A stretch of DNA of 64,000 nucleotides, from NCBI GenBank assembly GCA_013420905.1, contig JAAXNY010000005.1, forward strand, positions 2,170,001-2,234,000. The letters run 5' to 3'. Positions 21,967 through 35,003 of the stretch are shown piece by piece. The stretch comes from Collybia mongolica (Eukaryota > Basidiomycota > Agaricomycetes > Agaricales > Clitocybaceae). The notes under the pieces were generated by a model, which had not been told where the DNA came from, ran no database searches, and saw only the letters and a program-made list of their open reading frames with translations. The translations under genes were made by a program, and so were the position numbers. Within the stretch, counting starts at the first letter, position 1. Each line of letters starts with the position of its first letter.

Positions 21967-24066
21967 CTACCTCTTGTGTCTTCCCCAAGCCAGCTCATCG
22001 TTCTCCTCCTGTCCGTGGAATCGGGCGTCCAAATCCCCCTTTCTGTATCTCCTTCGCGAAATCGTTGTGCGATGGGCACCTCTCTCGGTGGCGTATGTAC
22101 CAATAGAAGATGCTGATGGGTTCCATGAATACTGCTTTTCGTTATTGGGATGTTTGCTTACTTGGGCTGGAGATAATCCAATCAAGCTAATCGCACTCTG
22201 CTGTCTAAGGATGGGCGAATGGACGCCATTAGGTATGATCAGTGTTGCCCGCCTTCTCCTGCCAAGCGAACCACGACCAAGCCTTGCTTCTTCATTCGTT
22301 GGAGAATGACCATTTGTTGTGTCTGTTTCTTCTGGGGTTTCGCCTTCAGCGTCTTCCTGAGTTGATGAGTTTGGAGCCCATGCAATGATAAAGACCCCAA
22401 GAAAAGTAGCCGCGCATCCGTAAAGGAACGTAACAATTTGGTGAAACTTGGCTGTCTTGAAGTCACCGTACAAGATGGCAGAGCCAATGATGGCAGAAAG
22501 TGTAAACAGGACGAACTGAACGGGAATTACAACCTTGATTGCAAGCGTAGTCAGGGATATCTGCTAAAAAACCCAGGAAATTGTATACTTTACTATCGAA
22601 TCGCATTAGTGCTCTGTTGAGATATCTAATTTGACCGACACCGGTGAAGACAAGGACCTGTTTAGTTGTCAACATTTGAAAAGCAAATACGGAATTATCC
22701 TCAACACACTGCGATGATTGGGTAAGTAATCCATTCGGTGAACATGTCCATCCATTCCATTGTCAGGAGCGTCGAGACAGCTTTGGTAGACAAAACTGTG
22801 AACCCGCCTAAAACCTAGGCTTAAGTAGAGGTTTGCTGTGAATGTGGCCAAAACGGACCGAAAAGAGCGCAAAGACCAACATCCACAAACACCCATTGTC
22901 GGCCAATACTTCCATGTGAGAGAGTGGCGAGGACAACAGCGCCACCGATATATACGCACGAATAAATTATGAATGGTGTCTGGCAGATTGCGTGGACTAG
23001 GGCATCGGGGTTGAGCCGAATGTCAGAAGCATTTGATGCGAGCACAACGGTAATAGCGCCGATGATAGCAATAAGGATCCCAAGAAGATCTCGCTGCAAA
23101 TTTTTGAGCAGTCTGGCATTACAGTAGACAGGGCCCACACCTTGCGGAGACGTTCGCCCAACATAAGGGGAGCAAATAGGCAATTAGCCATGAGTGCGAA
23201 CTGTAATATGAAGTGTGAATGTCATTTCTTGAAATACAATTAGAATTTGAAAGTATTACTTACAGTCCCAAGCGGAGCAACAACAGATGCGGGAGCCCAT
23301 GCATATGATATAAAATTTCCTGTTTCACCAATGTTCATTAATAAAAAGCCTAGCCACCTAATTAATAGAGTAAGTGCTGATCTAGTTGGGAGACGGGGGA
23401 GATGGCTAGGACTTGCCATAATTTTGATTTGAGATAGTCAGTCTCATTTTCTTGTTCTAGGGCATCTGTAGGAGGAGGTTTGTGTCCGCTCGATCGTGTA
23501 TCTTCTTGGGAAATGACGTCAACTTGTACCACGTGTTGGTGGTCCGATTTCTTGGGTCCAAAACGGAATGGAATAAGTCGAGAAGCCAACGTATGTCTCC
23601 CCGTCGACGGTGAACGCAATTGTGGTAAAGGCTTGGGAATATCAGTGGATATAGTTCCATAGTCTTGCGGCGTTGGAGCATTGGGAAACGGAATTAACGA
23701 TTGGGTCTCCACATGCAAGTTGCGTTGTGTGCTGCCTTCCCGAGAGTCGCCTTGTAGACGGTCTTCATCGGCTTCGTTGAGACTCGGCTCTTCTGAGCGT
23801 CTGTGCTGAATGTTGTTCGCGTTTGGATCTTTCCCGTTCCGTTGGCCTTCATTCGGTCGTTGTCCGGTCCCGACCTTGACCCGTTTGTGTGCAAGCTTCT
23901 GCAGATTGAGAGCAAGTGAGATTAAGATATTTCCAGTAATCGCTATCATTATGCCAATGAACGTCGCGGTCGTGAGTTTCGGAAGGTCGTCGAGGGCCGT
24001 GAGGACTGTGAGGAGCGGCCAACCTCGAGCTGGAAGCATGTTTTCTATAACGCCAGAAGACGACAT
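21967..24066 (-). CDS. NIPA-like magnesium transporter (DUF803)
   Basis: The first exon has a membrane segment (TATFIGIMIAITGNILISLAL) followed by a 170-residue hydrophilic insert rich in Arg, Gln and Ser. The NIPA core then appears in small exons: WLGFLLMNIGETGNFISYAWAP, SVVAPLG, CLFAPLMLGERL, DLLGILIAIIGAITVVLAS, VFTGVGQIRYLNRALMRFDSK and VIPVQFVLFTLSAIIGSAILYGDF. These are hallmark NIPA motifs in order, with about nine TM helices. The C-terminal 170 residues are cytosolic and Arg/Ser-rich. The long insert after TM1 is typical for fungal members. Expected role: divalent cation transport in plasma or endomembranes. Confidence 0.88.
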
Positions 24067-24336
24067 CTTTAGGCCGAACGCGACCGCGACTTCTTTGGAG
24101 ATGATCCCACCAGCGCAGTGGCAGCACGGATGAAAAATCCGTGCTGATAGTGGAATAAGAGGGTCGACAATGGGGGAGTTGTCAGTGGTGGGCGAAGCCT
24201 CAGATTAACTCGACCCTGAAAAGGCAATTCACGTGATCATAGAACCCCTGGCGCGTCCTGCGTGTCAGTGACGATTCAAATCAAACCCGAAGTTGTGTTT
24301 TAGACTTTTTAGATCTTCTTATCCCCCTTTCACGCC
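24067..24336. promoter_or_regulatory. bidirectional promoter NIPA gene / SEC12
   Basis: 270 bp between start codons. A CACGTGATC motif lies at about 24231 (CACGTG E-box or ACGTGA core), and a pyrimidine run ends just before the SEC12 ATG. Confidence 0.45.
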
Positions 24337-26060
24337 ATGCGTGCTCGTCATGAACCCCATTCGTTACCTGCTTTTCCTGTCTACTCATCTTCCTTTTTGT
24401 CACCGAATGAACTCGTCCTAGGTGGTGGGGGTGGGGCATCGAGGAGCGGAATTAAGAACAAGCTGGCAAGTCCTTCTTTTTTAGCACTCACCGAGCTTCT
24501 GACACAACCAACAGAGACTGTATGGTGTTGGGGCTACTCTCTCCCTTGAACTGTTGGACGAACTGGAACTAGAGAAGGGCGAAGACGCTCCAATGAGTAT
24601 GGCTGCTCACGCAAAGGTAGGACCTCCTTGGGGTGCCTTACCAGCCAATTCTTATTAACGAACAAGACAAACACTCTTGTTTGTGGTGTAAATAGCACGG
24701 AAGAGAAACTTATAAAGGGGGAGAATGAGAACTGTCGTGTTTTTAGCGTCAAGGAGCACAAGTACGCCGCTTCTCCGTTTACGAAAATTAGCGGTTAACT
24801 GTTTCACCACAGGTTGGAATTTGTAAGTGCCCAAGGAACCCTACCCCCTAGGGACTTGGATGACTATCAGGTAGCCCAGAAAATTTCTTTTTGAGGTTAC
24901 AGCTAATTGGAATCCCAGAAAGTAACTGTGCTTTCCCCCGACGGGACGCTCTTGGCAATCGCGGGTGGTCACGATGTTCGTCAGTTTACTCTGTATACTG
25001 TGTGATGCTCATTCCATGTCTAGCTCTCGCTTCTGTCATACCCTTCTTTGACGCCAATTGCAAGTCCCATTCATACGGAAAAAGAAATCTATGGTGCAAC
25101 TTTTTCTAGCACCACGGTAAATCCATATTTTTGATATATTGCACAATTTTGAATTTTTCGTAGCTGGTGATTGCGACAACAATCAATCTCTTGGTCTATG
25201 CCCTACCTCTTCCTCCGACAGCACTTCAAACACCTCCTATCAAGAGCAAAGGGAAGGGCAAGGGCAAGAGAGCTACATCAACGATTCAAGGAGATCCCCC
25301 AGCATTGAAATTATTGCATACTGTGGAAATTCCTGCTTCCATTGTAGGTGGAGCAGAGGGAACATTCCGTGCGGCAAGGTAGTGAGCTATTTTGACCTAA
25401 ACATCCAAGCTTTACGGTTTTCTTCGATAGATATCACCCCTCTGACGCGAAAAGTATGTTCACCGTCATCAACACATCCTCACCGCGAACCCGGAAGACA
25501 AAAACCCCTTCACGGCAGGCCTTTGTTTGTCGGTGGAACACGGAGTCGTGGACAGTTGATAAAGTGAGGAAGGTTGGTGACCGAGGTTTAACATGTTTCG
25601 ATGTCAGGTCTGTCCCAATCGTTACTATCTTAAGACAATGACCGAAACGTAAAAACCAGTGAAGATGGTAGATTCCTTGGATTTGGCTCATCAGACTTGA
25701 CTATTGGACTGTTAGATGCCAATACATTGAGTGTAAGGAAACACTGGGTTTTCTAGCATTTTGCTTCTGCTCATGGGCTCCCCTTCAGCCGCTGGTAACA
25801 ATACTCAAAGCACACGAGTTCCCTCCCACGACGATAACTTTCAACCCCACGACATCTCTCCTCGTATCTGGGAGTGCTGATAATACTGTCCGCGTCGTCA
25901 GTGTGCCACAGTCAACAGGCGGCTCATGTGTGTTCTATTGCTGGTCCGGCTGGTACAAAGCTAACATTTTGTTACAGCTTGGGGAGTTTTCATACTAATA
26001 CTTCTGACATTGCTGGTCATGATTCTGGCCGTCGTGGCCCAAAAATATATGGGCTCTTAG
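24337..26060 (+). CDS. SEC12: Sec12-type ER membrane guanine-exchange factor
   Basis: N-terminus HSLPAFPVYSSSFLSPNELVLGGGGGASRSGIKNKL has the glycine loop that binds the K+ site in Sec12. WD-like repeats follow: ENENCRVFSVKEHKLEFV, VTVLSPDGTLLAIAGGHDVR, EDGRFLGFGSSDLTIGLLDA, ITFNPTTSLLVSGSADNTVRVV. A C-terminal TM segment (WGVFILILLTLLVMILAVVA) leaves a very short lumenal tail. Sec12 loads GTP on Sar1 to start COPII coat assembly at the ER. About ten short exons; the first intron 24466-24514 is GC-AG with the exact GCAAGT donor. Lumenal tail ends QKYMGS with no retrieval signal visible. Confidence 0.92.
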
Positions 26061-26191
26061 AGTTCTTGGGTAGCAGGTTATCATCATGGTCCATATCATA
26101 CTGAAATTACATGTTGTATACATCGGATGCTATGCATTTATTTTTGATGTCTCTTACCATGGATAAAAAAGATGTGTGTACAAGAGTGAGG

Positions 26192-27041
26192 TTAATCGTA
26201 GTCATCCTCTTCTACAAGTTTTCGCTTCATGCCATTAGTTCCTCCAGATGTTGTCTGGACTTCCTCCATACCGTCACTCTCCTCTTCTTCGTCGTCTCCA
26301 CCAGCAAATAACCCATCCTCCTCTTCGGCTGCATCACTCCCATCGTCGCCACCTGGGTCTGGGGCCGATCCTCCAATCATGTCGATATCCGATGGCGTCG
26401 CTATTGCACTAATCGGGAACGGCGCCTCCTCCCGCATTACAACATCTACAGGCGGGGCTATAGACGGGGCACTGGTGGCAGCAGGTTGAGTAATAGAAGC
26501 AGGTTCCATGTCCTCGTCTTCCTCCTCTTCTTCAGAGTCTGATTCTTCGATCTCTTCAATCTCCTCGTCGTATAGTTTGACACCTGGAGGCGGTTTATTC
26601 GGAACGAGGTCGAAGTCTATTGATGTAAGGCAATCCGCGGGTTGAGGTAGACGAACCCCAAACACTTCTGGAACTGCGGGAAGAGGGGTTGCATTCACCT
26701 GGGTAGCCAACGAAAGAACATACTGTCCGAGTGTCATAGTATCAGCCACCTGCTCGAGGGAAGTTATAATGCCGAACCTCCTTTGGAACCCGACCACCAA
26801 ATTCCCAACCCACGCGAGCCTGCACGGCCAAAACAACGTCATCAATCTCTATTTTACCTGATCGTCCTCCATGTTCGGCGTACACGCTCGCATCTGTGAG
26901 TACCTGGGTTGTGTATCGGTGAGAAAATTCAAGGAGCTGGTGAAGAACACCAGGTTGTGCATCTTGGACCGCAGGCGTCGAGGAGAGAAGCAAAGCAATT
27001 GCGCGCGCTGTGGGAGGGAGATTCTCAGCCGGACGCGACAT
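26192..27041 (-). CDS. TAF9: TFIID/SAGA subunit Taf9
   Basis: Histone-fold region (residues about 1-95): VLHQLLEFSHRYTTQVLTDA, SGKIEIDDVVLAVQARVGWEFGG. The intron after VPKE is removed to give KEYVLSLATQVNATPLPAVPEVFGVRLPQPADCL, the Taf9 conserved region. The rest is acidic (EEIEESDSEEEEEDEDME, DDEEEESDGMEE) and ends in KRKLVEEDDYD. Taf9 pairs with Taf6 in TFIID and SAGA. Overlap with TATATAT just before the start codon may serve transcription. It converges with SEC12 (131 bp) and diverges from ISU1. Confidence 0.93.
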
Positions 27042-27461
27042 ATATATGGCGGTTTTGGTCGCAAAGAGCCGCGTTTCTAATTTGAGAAGTCCTTGAGGTG
27101 GTTGTTGTTCCCTATTTGCCTTCAGTTTGGTGCCGCGTCAACTATCAACCACTTCTTGGTTCAGCTACAAGTGCTAGAAGTTAACCGTTAGATAGACCAG
27201 AGATGACCTTCGTAGTTATTATTGAGAAACGTGTTAAACATATGCTTGATCACCATCACTGTTCAGTCATCCTCCTAGCGATATTGAGGACCAGAACAGA
27301 CGAGAACAGCAACATGGACTGGCCAAGCCTGGCCCAAACCTTTGCCGTGATCACGTGTAAGGGCGGAGATTTGAAAGTCCGGAATTAGTGACGGACTGAC
27401 AAAGCACGCTCTATCGTCATATTAGGTTTCCATTTTCCTGACACCAACGACCACATTGAAA
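27042..27461. promoter_or_regulatory. divergent promoter TAF9 / ISU1
   Basis: 420 bp between start codons. It has CACGTG-like ATCACGTG at about 27350 but no clear other element. Confidence 0.4.
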
Positions 27462-28198
27462 ATGTTGCGCTCAGTATTCTCAAAGACGGTTCTTAACGTT
27501 GCTCGTCCCTCTGTTGCGACAACAACACTACGTCCCGTGGTTGCCCGTGGCTATCACGAGAATGTCATCGCACACTATGAAAACCCCAAAAATGTAAAAG
27601 TCGTCCTCCTCTCCACATGACCTCCTTATCTGATAAAGATTGCTTTTGCCACACTTAGGTGGGCTCTCTCCCCAAAGGTGACATGGATGTAGGTACTGGC
27701 CTTGTTGGAGCGCCTGCGTAAGTTTCTCGGGAATTGCGTTCAAGATGCGGAGCTAACCGGGCGGAAATACGACAGTTGTGGGGATGTTATGAAACTCCAA
27801 ATTCGAGTTAACGAAGACGGCATCATCTCTGATGTCAAGTTCAAGACGTTCGGGTGTGGCTCTGCTATTGCATCGAGCTCATACATGACTGAACGCGTGA
27901 TGGGAATGTCCCTGGAGGATGCCGGAAAAATTAAAAACACGGAGATCGCGAAAGAGCTATGTCTTCCGCCCGTGAAGCTCCATTGTTCCAGTGAGTCTCT
28001 AAAGTCTCAACAACCATCAGGTTCACTAATAGACATGCATCCTCAGTGTTGGCCGAGGATGCTATCCGATCGGCAATTCGGGATTACCAGACGAAGCGCA
28101 AGAATATGGCAAATCCCAAGCAGAAAGGATTTATTGATGTGGCTCAGAGTGCAACATCTGGAGAGACTGTTGCTACCGCACATCCCGGTCAAGCCTAG
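27462..28198 (+). CDS. ISU1: mitochondrial Fe-S cluster scaffold IscU/Isu1
   Basis: Targeting sequence MLRSVFSKTVLNVARPS, then GYHENVIAHYENPKN, VGSLPKGDMDVGTGLVGAPACGD (first Cys ligand, split by an intron), KFKTFGCGSAIASSS (second Cys), the Hsp70-binding motif LPPVKLHCS (third Cys) and MLAEDAIRSAIRDYQTKR. All three cluster-ligating cysteines and the LPPVK motif recognised by Ssq1/Hsp70 are intact. Four exons. The C-terminal ANPKQKGFIDVAQSATSGE tail is a little longer than in yeast. Role: platform for de novo [2Fe-2S] assembly in the mitochondrial matrix. Confidence 0.95.
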
Positions 28199-28366
28199 GC
28201 TTCCCACAACATGCTATTTTATTTAATGCCTTACCCTATCCATTGCATGCTTCCGCATATAGTTCTCATTCTTGCAGTAGTTGTATTATTATTCATGCAT
28301 ATCTTTCGACTCGGAAGACAATGGAAAGTAAAGCTAAACGAATAGATATAAGAAAGAAACCAACAG

Positions 28367-30525
28367 CTATGCTCCTTTCTGTCCTGCAAATGAAAAATTG
28401 CCCGCAGCGAACCAGCGTTCGTTGGCTTCTTTTACTCGTTGAGCAGCCGCAGCACGGTTGGTTAATTCGAATCCTAAACCTCGTTAGTACCCACATATAT
28501 AGGTATATGAACGGGACCTTACCTTGAGCTGGCGTGACACTCAATGATGTCGCCGTTCCCGACGTTTGCGTACCACTGAGCTGAGCAGACCGCGTAATAG
28601 CTGCAGTGCGTAGCTTGTTGGCCTTGGATAATTTGGCTGTGGTATCATTGAGTGAAACTCGTAGAAACAATAGGGCGGTCGGCGAACGAACCTCTGCTTT
28701 TCGCCTCTCCTAGGCCTGCCCTGACCTTGCCTGTTCCAACACCTATCATACCCATTCCCTTCGTCTGGTCAAACGCGCCCACTTCTTCTTCCGCCTGGCC
28801 AAACGACATGCGATTCTGCAACTTTCGCAATTCCGTTTGTGCATAGGCTTCTTTGGCTTTTCGTGCACTGAAAGTATCCTCAGTCAAGGCTAGCAGTAGA
28901 AACAAGGGATGAAAGGCCAAACGAACCGTTTGCCACCACGACGCTTCTTCGGACCGTCATTAGGTATAGGTAGCGCCTTGACAACTTTAGATGGTGGCGG
29001 GGCAGCTAATCTGTCGATGTGCTTCTCAATTTTATCTCGGAGACTTTCCCCGTATGTTCCTGTTGCAACCCAACATTAGATATATTCCGTTATGATTATT
29101 TGCAATACACATACCATCCCGCCGTTGCCGTTCTAGGTCCATGCGGGCTGCTAATACAGCCTTTGCACCTACTGTCCGTTGAACTTTCAATTGGTATTCC
29201 GGCGGAGTCTGAGATACCAAATCGGATTGGAATATGAAGCCAGTATGTCGACGTTGAGTTGCTGAGGAAAAACCTGCAGCAATCTTTCTTTGAGCTCCAA
29301 GGAGCTGTAAGAACGTACTAATTAGCTGATGCTCCACGGTTGAAAGGTGTTTTTTGGGCATACATGAACGTTGCATGAAGGCATCTTTGCGAGACCTGCG
29401 AGTCCGCCAGCTACCCCAAGAAGTTTTGCAGCCGTCGTCGTACCCACTATCGCTGACAGATTGGGAGCCAGCACGTTCATTCTTGAGCTAACGTACATGA
29501 ATATCTACAAAAACTGTCAGTGGTATTGATGGTTTGAATGTGCCATGTTTACCTTCTTCCGAGCTTCCTCCAACCGATCCGCAAGGTCACAAGCACGTTC
29601 GACCGCAGCCCAGTCAGCGTCCGTTAACTGTTTCCCGCTCGTCGTAGTAGCAGTCACGACGACACTCATGATTACCGCCGCTGGTAGGATGCCGGCAAGG
29701 TCCACCTTGGTCAGGTCCTGAGCATTGATTATTAGCATGGCCGCGAACATGAAGAAACAGATGGACATGAGTTTAAACTTACGTCGTTGTTACCCAACGC
29801 GCGAACGGACCGGATGAACATCGCAGGGTCGGTTACCAATTGCTCGAGTTCGGGAAACTTGGGGGCGTAATGATCTCGGATGAACTAACGACAAAGAAAG
29901 GGGAAGAAAAGTCAATACCTGAGGAATAGCAACGCGAGATGCAAATTAAGTTTGAATTGCCTTGTGCACGACGAGAATTTCATTGTCAACGTCTACCGAA
30001 AGGTTGTTGGCCTGCACTATTAGGTTATATTCGGGGTTCATGTGTGCAGGGAGCGCCATGGCGGCTGCTGTACTTGGGTTCGCTTGGTATTTCTCAACTT
30101 CCTGGTTAACATTTTCAGTTCATGTGAATGGCCAGGGAATGGAGAACAGAAACTGGACAAGGAAAAAAACTCACTCTGAGGATATCTACCATTCGCTTGC
30201 TCCCTTCCAGCTTCGCAATCTTCGCCACATCCGCAATATTCCCCAACTCCATCTGTTGTACGTCTTCCACGTCCAGTTCCTCTGCAGGCTTGACACCCCC
30301 CTCCAGCACCAGTCCCCCCACCTCGGGCTTCCCTTCTTCCCCCTCTGGCTCCTCCTCGTCCGACATCTCATCGTCAGACCCAGAGTTTTGGGCTTTGCGT
30401 TTTAAGCCATTTGTCGAAGAGCTTGGAGCATTGGTCGCTTCTGGCTGGGATTCTTCTTGGTAGTCTTCACCATCGTCAGAAAGCCCGTCAAGGTCCGCGA
30501 GTAGCTCGTCAGCGAGGCCGCTCAT
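28367..30525 (-). CDS. PRP31: U4/U6.U5 tri-snRNP splicing factor Prp31
   Basis: Acidic start [20 protein letters not shown], then a Nop domain: [90 protein letters not shown]. The Prp31 C-terminal part follows ([54 protein letters not shown]) and ends [10 protein letters not shown]. The Nop domain binds the 15.5K/Snu13-U4 snRNA complex. At least ten exons. It converges with ISU1 over 168 bp. Conserved length and all blocks in order. Confidence 0.94.
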
Positions 30526-31555
30526 AATATTTAGAAATAGTGTTGGTTGGTCGAAGGATTCTCAGTCAAGACAGCCGTGGGAGTTTCGCGATCAATACCA
30601 CCACTTTAATTGCCTGCTAGTGACGTCCTTTCCAATTATCCAAGTACTACATACTAATTAAAACACACACGTCTAAAAGAGCACAGCAGACTCCGTTTTG
30701 AACACTGTTGAAACTATCGCCGGCAGCATAGTCACTTTACCTGAGGGAAGAGACAAGTCAAGAGTTTTCGGAACCGGGAGAACAACGCGGCTGACCTACA
30801 CTCCAATTATCAAAGAGAATACCTTTTTGTTCCTCGCCAATACCCAAGCCCACGAGGGACATGACACACCTTCACGAGTTCGATAATCCACATGGAGGAG
30901 TACGACACCCACCCCATCGGATACACATCCACCCGCGCTAACCCCTCCCCGATCAGCTCTGGAGCCAGTAGTCACACCCCCATCGCGCTTTTGCACCCTC
31001 GTTCTGTGCAACGCCACCGGGAACAACGCGAGGTTAGAGGTAAAGACCACGACGCGCTCATCGATAGCGCGTCGGATTATAAGATCGGACAATAACAGCC
31101 CCCACAAGCTGCCCTTTCCCGCGACTCTGGGCCTTTTTTTTTTTTTTTTTTTCTTCTCGTTTCATTTTGTCATTTTCTCCCTCCGTTCCTGATGCGATTG
31201 TATATCTGAACATCTTGATCACAGATCTAGGTTTTCCACTTTGGAAGTTGGTATCGCCCTTTCCAAAACGCTTTTTGTTTTTATGTTTTTTTATTTATTT
31301 TAATTTCTGCTCGATCTGCGCAATCCAGGCAGATGTGGTACGCCAAAGTCCTCGAGGCAGTGTGATATCGACCAAGGTAGCTGGATTCAAAGTCAAACTG
31401 GCTATTGGTGAGAATGGAATGAGTGGAGTGAGGGCGTCGTTAGATTGTGTTGTCGGTGACGCGTTGTGATGACGTCAGAATATATGTCGCTTATGTACTG
31501 GGAGTAAGATTCTTGACTCCTCATTTCAAACGTCGACGAGTTTTTTTTTTAAAAG
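30526..31555. promoter_or_regulatory. 1-kb divergent region PRP31 / kinase, with poly(T)
   Basis: The region holds a 19-T run (31134-31152) followed by a long T-rich leader up to the kinase start. This fits a long 5' UTR or a poly(dA:dT) nucleosome-free promoter. ORFs near 30796-31107 on the minus strand show no family motifs. Confidence 0.4.
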
Positions 31556-34009
31556 ATGCCCACTGGTACCGCTGTTGTCGACGCCTTCAAAAGTATTTCC
31601 TCTACTCCAACAATGCCCTCCACTCCTGATCTCATACAATCATTCATAGACCTTATAAGACACGGTAAACACCATAACCATAACCAACTCCAACAACACC
31701 AGCAACAAATCCAACAAATACGCACGGACCCTCCTAAACACCCCCAGAGCGACCCCATCCACGACGACCGTGACGTTCCCCGCGACCACTCTTCACGTGC
31801 CACTCGTCATCAACAAGCACAAGCACACCAACCTCATGCACCCCCACCCGACCGTACCCTTTCCCCTGGCCCCAGAGAGGCCGCAGAGATGATCGTCAAC
31901 GAAGAACGTCAGGCAAGCTCAAAGATGCCCTCTTACAAGGGGCTTGAGAATTTTAAGCTCATCGAAAAGATGGGAGAGTCAGTCTACACTTCTTCATCCA
32001 ATGACTCACACCTCTTCTTAACATCGTTATCCATCTAGTGGGGCCTTTTCAAACGTCTACAAAGCACTCGACCTCACATCTGGCAAGAAAGTCGCAGGTG
32101 CGCCCTCTTCTTCCTTCATTTTCTTTTCCAGCTCCCAATACGTCCCCAGTCAAGGTCGTGCGTAAATATGAACTCAATGCCTCACAGGTTAGTGCTTGGT
32201 TTCTCTCGTTGTGGCTTTTCGCCTCTTCAACGAGAACACTAATCAATCATCTGCTCTCTCTCTCTTGCGCGCGGTCGCTCTTCCCCTCAGGCCGGCGACA
32301 AGCACTTGAATCCAAAATTCAAGAAAAAACCGCGCGTAACAGAGGTGCCGTCCCCTTTATTCCTAATAAATAGTCTGCCCGGGTCATATCCTGACGTCAT
32401 TCTCCATCTAGCGGTCCAACATCCTCAAAGGTCTGTTCTGTTTCCCGTTCCCTTAGCATTTCCTCATATAACTCAAACTCCCTTCAGAGGTGCAGATCAT
32501 GCGGGGCACAAACCATCCCTCCATCATCAAGCTAATATCCTTTTCCGAATCCCAAGAACATTACTTCCTGGTCCTAGAACGTGCGTGGGTCTCGTGTTTC
32601 TTGCACCACTGCCTCTTTAATACCCCCCTTCAGTCATGGGAGGCGGCGAACTCTTTCATCAAATTGTCAAACTCACTTATTTTTCTGAAAACCTCGCTCG
32701 ACACGTCATCCTCCAAGTTGCACAAGGCATCCGCTATTTGCACGAGGAGCGCGGCGTCGTTCATCGCGATATCAAGCCAGAGAATCTCCTTTTTGAACGC
32801 ATCCCCCTCGTGCCTTCCAATCCCCCAGTCCAGCACCGCCCATACGACGAGGAGAAGGAAGACGAGGGCGAGTTCATACCTGGCGTCGGCGGCGGAGGCA
32901 TCGGGCGCGTCAAGATTGCCGACTTTGGCCTTAGCAAGGTCGTGTGGAACGAAGAGACTATGACCCCATGTGGGACCGTCGGATATACTGCCCCGGAAAT
33001 CGTCAAGGACGAGCGGTATAGCAAGAGCGTTGACATGTGGGCTCTCGGGTGTGTGCTCTACACCCTGCTCTGTGGGTTCCCTCCATTCTACGATGAGAGC
33101 ATCAACGTCCTCACGGAAAAGGTTGCGCGGGGGTATTACACATTCCTGAGCCCATGGTGGGATGATATCAGCCATACCGGTAAGCTCTTTCAATCTTTCA
33201 TAAGTCGTAACAACACCCTCATTCCCCCGCCAGCGAAAGACCTAATCTCCCACTTGCTTTGCGTCGACCCCGCCCAGCGTTACACCATCGACGAATTTCT
33301 CGTACATCCTTGGTGTACCGCCGCTCCCGCCCCACCGCCGCCACCAACGCCGTTCATCTACGGCAACCCCCATGACAACCTTCGTCCTCTCGATTCGCCG
33401 CTCCTCTCGGCCGCACGCGGTGGTCGTACGCATGAGGGCCGCAGCCCTGGGATAGCCTCATTGAAAGAGGCATTTGACGTGACATACGCCGTGCACCGCA
33501 TGGAGGAGGAGGGAGCGCGGCGGCGGAAGTATAATGGTCGTGGCGGAGCCGGCGCTCGTGGATTCCTCGTCGGACTGAATGAGGACGACGAGGACGACGA
33601 TGAGGATGATGATGACGATGATGTTGACGAGGACGACAGCCGATCGGGCGAGGAGCAGGACAAACGGATACGAACTAGCGAGGACGCGGGCGTCGCTGGT
33701 GTTGGTGCAGGAACACAATGGGATGGCGGGCGGGCGGGACAGCGTGATCGAGGGAAAGATCAGGTTCAACGGGGACGACAACCACCAGTAGCCTCTCCTG
33801 GCCGCGCAGGACGGGTAGGCGCACGCGGGTTCGAGCTAGATTTGGACGGCGCAACGCTGCTAGGAAGGCGTCATCGCCGCGGGGGCGGGGGTGCCGCTGT
33901 AGGAGTCCGAAGTCCTCTCTCAGGGAAGGCGATGGGGAGCCCGCTTGCACTGGAGGGGCTGACCATGGATGATGGGCATCCGCCTGCGGCCCCCATGCGG
34001 GTTGCGTAA
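31556..34009 (+). CDS. CAMK-type Ser/Thr kinase, Srk1/Rck2-like
   Basis: A His/Gln/Pro-rich leader of about 110 residues precedes YKGLENFKLIEKMGE, whose glycine loop continues as GAFSNVYKALD after an intron. Then VAVKVVRKYE (ATP Lys), HRDIKPENLL (catalytic Asp), DFGLSK and activation loop TPCGTVGYTAPE, SVDMWALGCVLYTLLCGFPPF and DPAQRYTIDEFLVHPW. A 42-residue insert between NLLF and VKIADFG is typical of Rck2/Srk1. These are MAPK-activated kinases downstream of Hog1/Sty1. The C-terminal 220 residues carry a strongly acidic Asp/Glu run (around 33575-33640) and a Gly/Arg-rich part. Six or more exons. Confidence 0.87.
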
Positions 34010-35003
34010 TGGGTACGATATGCCTCTTCTAGCCCTGGGCGTTTTTATATCGACCCCGTTGCATTTATCCAAATTTCTACATATTAGCCGCAGTTTATTG
34101 TACACCTACACCCGACTCTCTCTCCGACTTCGTTCCGATATCCAGCCTGAGGGCTACATAGTCCAGACCTCCATATACAACTTCCCATACACCACAAACA
34201 GATACTCATACAAATACTGTACACTCACATATACAGCACTTTCAAAATATCTTCCCCTCCCCCGACTCATTCCTGCCACTCCCATTTTAATTTGTATTTA
34301 TTCACCCGCTTCCTGCCTTTTTATGTTGTGTCAAGTAAAGCTTTGGACGGACAGTTGGGGGTTTTCCATGTAAAATGGAAATCCAGTACATACACGCCTC
34401 TTAACCAGTCTTGGCTTACAAGCTTAGAGTGACCTTATCACAAATATCAAAGGTTCAAGAATACTGACGCAGCAGTGGCCGCATACATCGATACCGGTCA
34501 GATTTGTAATCTTCCACTTTCATGAACGACTTGGGGAAGGTTCTCGAATTTGACCCAAATTCTAAATTTCTCTGTTTAGAAGGGCGAAGAAGGAAAAAAC
34601 GTTTGGGTGGACATCGTGAGGAAGCCAAGATTTTATTGAAAGTCGTGCCGAAAAAGGTCGACGCGCTGTTTGGTCCTGTATTCGTTGTTCTGACTTTCTT
34701 GACGAGTGTGAATTTGTCCTTGGTCGCGACAGTCGCCGTCTCGGCCGCTTCACATCCATCGAAACACGAGAACGGATGTACTAGAATTTCAATGGCCCAC
34801 AAATACGAGATTCTGTCAATCACCGTCGAGTAGAATCAGGAAGGAAGTCAAATGTCGATGGGCCGGTGCTGATGGTGTAGCGAGTGCCCACCGTGTTCCA
34901 ATCATTTCCGGACTGTGTAAGGAGGTAAGTGCACTTATAGTCACACCCTGAACTAGCCGAACGTCAGACTTGTGTAGGTTGTCCAATCGTGCCGTGCGTA
35001 GTT
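34010..35003. other. start of a gene-poor stretch, nothing assigned
   Basis: Overlapping ORFs on both strands around 34450-34830 (100-120 codons) have no recognised motif. They lie where the C-terminal side of the CHAT relic would be and may be its debris. Confidence 0.3.

Noticed and set aside
21870..22103. Alternative C-terminus of the NIPA-like protein in another frame
   Set aside because: No convincing splice signal; the simple stop at 21967 is kept.
33579..33791. ORFs overlapping the acidic tail of the kinase in other frames
   Set aside because: They come from the GAC/GAG-rich repeat in the kinase gene.
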